Shown here piece by piece: positions 15,238 to 18,817 of a stretch of DNA of 18,817 nucleotides. Each line of letters begins with the position of its first letter. Positions within the stretch are counted from its first letter, which is position 1. A program made the position numbers and the translations under genes. Origin of the DNA: Bacteroidaceae bacterium (GTDB taxonomy: Bacteria > Bacteroidota > Bacteroidia > Bacteroidales > Bacteroidaceae). Location of the stretch: positions 1,569-20,385 of the forward strand of contig CABIXF010000055.1 in the NCBI GenBank assembly GCA_902362595.1, read 5' to 3'. The notes under the pieces were generated by a model. That model had not been told where the DNA came from. It saw only the letters and a program-made list of their open reading frames with translations, and did no database searches.

Positions 15238-17472
15238 ATGAGACATTTATCCATTACATTTCTATTCATATTATTGAATTTATCAACCTACGCCACTACT
15301 GTTCACAGAACATTAAGTGGCAGTGTGACCGATACGAAAGGAGAAACCATCCCAGGAGCCAACCTGATTTGGTTGCACACCTCCACAGGAACCAGTACGG
15401 ACGCCAACGGTGCATTTGAACTGGAACGAGCAGAAGGAAACAACCAACTGGTAGTAAGCTGCATCGGATTCAACACCGACACCTTGAACATCTCTTCTGA
15501 ACAAGAATACATCGACATTACCTTATCTGAAGGAGTAGAACTCCAGGAAGTCAACGTGGTTGCCCGTAAGGCTGGAACACAAAAAATCCGTAACAGTGTG
15601 AGCAATGCTGACCTAATCTCAAAGGACGAGCTGTTCCGGGCAGCTTGCTGTAACCTAGGAGAAAGTTTTGTAACCAATCCTTCGGTCGATGTCAACTATT
15701 CGGATGCGGCTACCGGAGCCAAACAGATTCGTCTGCTGGGATTGTCCGGTACCTATGTACAAATTCTGACTGAAAACATCCCTAATTTCAGAGGCGCATC
15801 TTCAGCCTATGGTTTGGGATACGTACCTGGTCCGTGGATGCAGAGTATCCAAGTGAGCAAAGGCACCTCTTCCGTGAAGAACGGCTATGAAGCACTGACC
15901 GGACAAATCAACATTGAGTTTAAGAAACCACAGAACCCGGAGGCCGACTGGGTATCGGCCAACCTTTTTGCCAGCACCACCAGCCGTTACGAAGCCAATG
16001 CCGATGCAACGGTCAAGCTGAATGACAAATGGAGCACCATGCTACTGGCTCACTACGAAAACGAAACGAAAGCGCACGATGCCAACGGAGACGGATTCAC
16101 CGATATCCCCGAAGTGGAACAGTACAACTTCTTCAATCGCTGGGCCTACATGGGTAGTAAATATCTGTTCCAAGCGGGTATCAAGGCCCTCAACGAACAA
16201 CGTACCAGCGGACAGGTTTCACACGGTGGACATTCATTCAGCAATCCTTACTTGATTGACATGAATACCGACCGCTATGAGGCATTCGTAAAGCAGGCTT
16301 ATATCTTCAATAAAGAGCATAACACCAACCTGGCATTGATTACTACCGGGACCATCCATAACTTGGATGCAACCTACGGACACAAGTTGTATAATGTGAA
16401 CCAGCAAAATGCCTATGCGTCGCTTATCTTTGAAAGCAACTTCACAGACCAGCATGCCCTGTCGGCCGGACTCAGCTTCAACTACGACCGTTACGACCAA
16501 GATTACCGCCTGACCAACAACGTAGCAGACACTCCGCTGAAGGCCATCGATGACGAGGCAGTTACCGGTGGATATGCCCAATATACTTACACTCCCAACG
16601 ACAAGCTTACCTTGATGCTGGGGTTGCGCGGCGATTACAGCGACATGTACGGCTTTTTTGTCACTCCACGTGCAAACATCCGCTATGCACCCAATGACTA
16701 CGTCACTTTCCGTGCTTCTGCCGGAAAAGGTTACCGCACCAATCATGTGTTGGCCGAAAACAATTTCCTACTGGCTAGTAGCAGAAGCATCCAGATTGAC
16801 AAGGACTTAAAGCAGGAAGAAGCCTGGAATTACGGATTCAGCATCGCCAGCTATCTTCCGGTATGTGGAAAGACATTAAACCTGAATGGGGAATATTATT
16901 ACACACAGTTTGTCAATCAGGTGGTAGTAGATATGGAAACCAATCCCCATGCGGTCATCTTCTCCAACCTGAACGGACAGTCGTATTCTCATGTATTTCA
17001 GGTAGAAGCCACTTACCCTTTCTTCCAAGGTTTCAACCTGACAGCCGCATGGAGAATGACATATGTGAAAAATGAAATCAACGGTATTTTATACGAAAAG
17101 CCGCTGACCGGCAGATACAAAGGCTTGATTACTGCCTCTTACAAAACTCCCCTCGGCAAATGGCAGTTTGATGTCACCTGGCAACAGAACGGAGGAGGCC
17201 GTATGCCGACACCTTACACACTGGAAAACGGCAATGCTTCCTGGGATGCGCGCTACAAATCCTTTGGACAATTAAGCATGCAGATTACCCGCAATTTCCG
17301 CAGATGGTCTGTATATATCGGAGGAGAAAACCTGACCAATTTTACCCAAAAGAATCCGATTATTGGAGCAGACAACCCCTGGGGCGATGCCTTCGATGCC
17401 ACTATGGTATGGGGACCAATGCACGGAGCAAAAGGATATATCGGCATTCGGTTTAACTGGGCAAGAAACTAA
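15238..17472 (+). CDS. TonB-dependent outer membrane receptor, probable metal uptake type
   Basis: I prefer the start at 15238 (744 residues), because it gives a clean signal peptide (MRHLSITFLFILLNLSTYA, cleavage about 19). An in-frame ATG at 15214 adds eight residues. After the signal come a CarboxypepD_reg-like domain (about 25-100), a TonB-box-like LQEVNVVA (102-109), a plug (about 118-230, with LGESFVTNPSVDVNYSDAA and GYEALTGQINIEF) and a roughly 500-residue barrel. It lacks an STN domain and has no SusD partner, so it is a classic receptor rather than SusC. A Cys-Cys pair in the plug (137-138) and an HGGH loop (329-332) suggest a metal or metal-complex ligand. The Cys/His-rich small gene upstream supports this. 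Copper-type uptake is the best guess, not proven. Confidence 0.88.
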   Translation: MRHLSITFLFILLNLSTYATTVHRTLSGSVTDTKGETIPGANLIWLHTSTGTSTDANGAFELERAEGNNQLVVSCIGFNTDTLNISSEQEYIDITLSEGVELQEVNVVARKAGTQKIRNSVSNADLISKDELFRAACCNLGESFVTNPSVDVNYSDAATGAKQIRLLGLSGTYVQILTENIPNFRGASSAYGLGYVPGPWMQSIQVSKGTSSVKNGYEALTGQINIEFKKPQNPEADWVSANLFASTTSRYEANADATVKLNDKWSTMLLAHYENETKAHDANGDGFTDIPEVEQYNFFNRWAYMGSKYLFQAGIKALNEQRTSGQVSHGGHSFSNPYLIDMNTDRYEAFVKQAYIFNKEHNTNLALITTGTIHNLDATYGHKLYNVNQQNAYASLIFESNFTDQHALSAGLSFNYDRYDQDYRLTNNVADTPLKAIDDEAVTGGYAQYTYTPNDKLTLMLGLRGDYSDMYGFFVTPRANIRYAPNDYVTFRASAGKGYRTNHVLAENNFLLASSRSIQIDKDLKQEEAWNYGFSIASYLPVCGKTLNLNGEYYYTQFVNQVVVDMETNPHAVIFSNLNGQSYSHVFQVEATYPFFQGFNLTAAWRMTYVKNEINGILYEKPLTGRYKGLITASYKTPLGKWQFDVTWQQNGGGRMPTPYTLENGNASWDARYKSFGQLSMQITRNFRRWSVYIGGENLTNFTQKNPIIGADNPWGDAFDATMVWGPMHGAKGYIGIRFNWARN

Positions 17473-17513
17473 TTTAGATTAAAACTAATTTTTTACATTC
17501 ACCATTTCACTAC

Positions 17514-17526
17514 TGTCCACTAAAAA
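17514..17526 (+). repeat. Left terminal inverted repeat of the IS
   Basis: TGTCCACTAAAAA matches the complement of 18799-18811 exactly. The first six bases also pair with TGGACA at 17527-17532 to form a small hairpin just beyond the transposase stop codon; it may also help end transposase transcription. Confidence 0.8.
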
Positions 17527-17535
17527 TGGACAAGG

Positions 17536-18699
17536 TTAAAAGTTAAATAAATTCGGTTCACTTGAACCATATCGGTCTTTGACATTTTTGAAATTCGATT
17601 TGTCGAACAAGTCACTAAGGTGTGTTTTGTCCGTCAATGATATTCCGAGAATTTGAAGAACCTCATAGATGCTGCGCTCTAATTTCATATCGTGTTGCAC
17701 GATTGCCACTAAGCAGTAAGTGATTATCGCACAATAGATTTGTATGCGGACAGCGTTTTCTGATGTTCCCCAAAATTTCTTAATTCGGAGATGCTGTTTT
17801 ATCCATTTGAAGAACAGTTCAACACTCCATCTGTTTCGATAGAGCAATGATATGAATTCCGCTGATGCATCAAAATTGTTCGTCAGGAAGATGTATCGTG
17901 TACCATCTTCAGGGTCTTCAACGATGAGTTTTCTAAGTTCTTCAGGGTAGTCCTTAGAACTTTTATAAACCGTAAAGTATCCGATTACATCTGAAACGAC
18001 ACATTCCGGCAATCTTCGTTTCCAGGTTTTGGGCTTAACCCGTACATTGCTTTTGGCTCGTACAACGAAGGAGGCGCCTATGCGATTTATCGTATAAAGA
18101 TTGCCAAAATCGTTGTACCCACGATCAAATATATAATGCGCTCCAGGTTCGTATGGAATCTCGGGCATAATCTTTGAATCGTGAACGTTAGCAGGTGTAA
18201 TATGCACAAACGCAGGAACTTCTGCTTCAATATCGTAGAGCGTATGCAATTTGATTCCACCTTTCTGCTTACGAAACTTGGCCCATCCAAACACCGATAG
18301 ACACAAGTCAATCGTAGTAGAGTCAAATGCATAAACATGGCCGTCAAGCTCGAAGATTTTATTGATTCTGCGCTTGCGAGCCTCGGCTATCATGAAGGTT
18401 GCATACTCCTCGAAAATCCGGCAGTCACGCTGCTCATTGGCCTTGCTAAGATTGCTGCGCGTTACAGACTTCCCGATTCCGAGATGGTAAAGTTTCCCTG
18501 CATGAGCTTCCATAGCCACAATCAGATCCCGGAGGCTCTCCCGATTGGAAAGCTGACCGAACATCATTGTAAGTAGTTGGTTCCAACAGGTATAGCTCTT
18601 AATGTATCTGTCACCTCCATACTTAGTAACGATACGATTGAATTTACTCCGGTCAAGGAACTTGATTAATTGGGCAAAAACATATGGCTCTTTATGCAT
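17536..18699 (-). CDS. IS4-family transposase (DDE)
   Basis: This 387-residue transposase cuts and joins the ends of the surrounding element. The N-terminal third resembles the DUF4372 domain of many IS4 transposases (roughly 1-75). A DDE_Tnp_1 catalytic domain follows. Candidate catalytic residues are D126 (AFDSTTIDL), D192 (IFDRGY) and E294. The IS4 signature Y-(2)-R-(3)-E-(6)-K is exact: Y287, R290, E294 and K301. There is no frameshift or internal stop, so the element is likely functional. Its own promoter lies at 18719-18749. Confidence 0.93.
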   Translation of the reverse strand: MHKEPYVFAQLIKFLDRSKFNRIVTKYGGDRYIKSYTCWNQLLTMMFGQLSNRESLRDLIVAMEAHAGKLYHLGIGKSVTRSNLSKANEQRDCRIFEEYATFMIAEARKRRINKIFELDGHVYAFDSTTIDLCLSVFGWAKFRKQKGGIKLHTLYDIEAEVPAFVHITPANVHDSKIMPEIPYEPGAHYIFDRGYNDFGNLYTINRIGASFVVRAKSNVRVKPKTWKRRLPECVVSDVIGYFTVYKSSKDYPEELRKLIVEDPEDGTRYIFLTNNFDASAEFISLLYRNRWSVELFFKWIKQHLRIKKFWGTSENAVRIQIYCAIITYCLVAIVQHDMKLERSIYEVLQILGISLTDKTHLSDLFDKSNFKNVKDRYGSSEPNLFNF

Positions 18700-18718
18700 A
18701 ACGGTCTGAATATTACGA

Positions 18719-18749
18719 CAAAAGTAAATTCAAATCCGTTCTCCCCAAA
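18719..18749 (-). promoter_or_regulatory. Transposase promoter inside the IS
   Basis: On the minus strand TTTG (plus 18746-18749), 19 nt, then TACTTTTG (plus 18719-18726) match the Bacteroidetes consensus TTTG-N19-TAnnTTTG in full. The box ends 20 bp before the transposase ATG (18699-18697). Confidence 0.7.
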
Positions 18750-18798
18750 ATTACTCATAACAAATTGAATCTCAATAATTTCAAAGAACTACTATGAT

Positions 18799-18811
18799 TT
18801 TTTAGTGGACA
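18799..18811 (-). repeat. Right terminal inverted repeat of the IS
   Basis: This is the exact complement of the left 13-bp repeat. Only six bases of possible flank (18812-18817) remain in the window, so the outer limit is uncertain. Confidence 0.78.
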
Positions 18812-18817
18812 CTAATG

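Larger units (their letters stand above)
17514..18811. mobile_element. IS4-family insertion sequence
   Basis: This is a complete-looking element of about 1.3 kb with one transposase gene on the minus strand. Its ends carry a perfect 13-bp terminal inverted repeat, TGTCCACTAAAAA at 17514-17526 and its complement at 18799-18811. Pairing continues outwards with two mismatches to the window end (17508-17526 against 18799-18817, 17 of 19), so the true tips may lie a few bases further out. I cannot define a target duplication because the window ends 6 bp after the core repeat. It lies 41 bp after the TonB receptor stop codon. Confidence 0.8.

Noticed and set aside
17466..17491. Direct repeat AAACTAATTT (17466-17475 and 17482-17491) with a following T-run after the TonB receptor
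   Set aside because: It is AT-rich low-complexity DNA and does not form a stable hairpin, so I do not call a terminator or a target duplication.

Overview
The window looks like chromosomal DNA from a Bacteroides/Phocaeicola-type gut bacterium (Bacteroidales). The evidence is the paired FtsX-type permeases, an ECF sigma/FecR pair feeding a SusC/SusD pair, promoters that match the Bacteroidetes consensus (TTTG-N19-TAnnTTTG), and mostly weak or absent Shine-Dalgarno sequences. All genes run left to right except a candidate small RNA at the left edge and the transposase at the right edge.

Region 1 (1-452) has no clear protein gene. It holds a compact minus-strand transcription unit, with a perfect Bacteroidetes promoter at 129-159 and a hairpin plus T7 terminator at 61-85, so probably a small RNA of about 60 nt. 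Next comes a regulatory stretch for the following genes: repeated TTGTC-type elements at 306-345, then a sigma-54 type promoter at 400-415 with exact -24/-12 spacing.

Region 2 (453-5300) is a two-gene operon of large MacB/FtsX-like ABC permeases, each with about eight membrane segments in two repeated halves. It ends at a strong hairpin terminator. No ATPase, adaptor or TolC-like gene lies in the window.

Region 3 (5370-14685) is a cell-surface signalling and nutrient uptake operon: ECF sigma factor, FecR anti-sigma factor, SusC-type TonB-dependent transporter with an STN signalling domain, SusD-type lipoprotein, and a large met-zincin metalloprotease whose start codon overlaps the susD stop. 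The enzyme encoded next to SusCD is a protease rather than a glycanase, so I infer a protein or peptide substrate.

Region 4 (14703-17472) begins only 17 bp further on. It has a small exported Cys/His-rich protein and a second, non-SusC TonB-dependent receptor, with a 9-bp inverted repeat between them. The pair resembles Bacteroidales metal (probably copper-type) uptake modules. An intact IS4-family insertion sequence (about 17514-18811, transposase on the minus strand) sits 41 bp after the receptor stop codon and may separate it from former downstream partners.

The most interesting points are the candidate small RNA, the sigma-54 control region of the permease operon, the sigma/FecR/SusCD/protease operon as a possible proteinaceous-nutrient locus, and its close junction with the metal-type receptor module.
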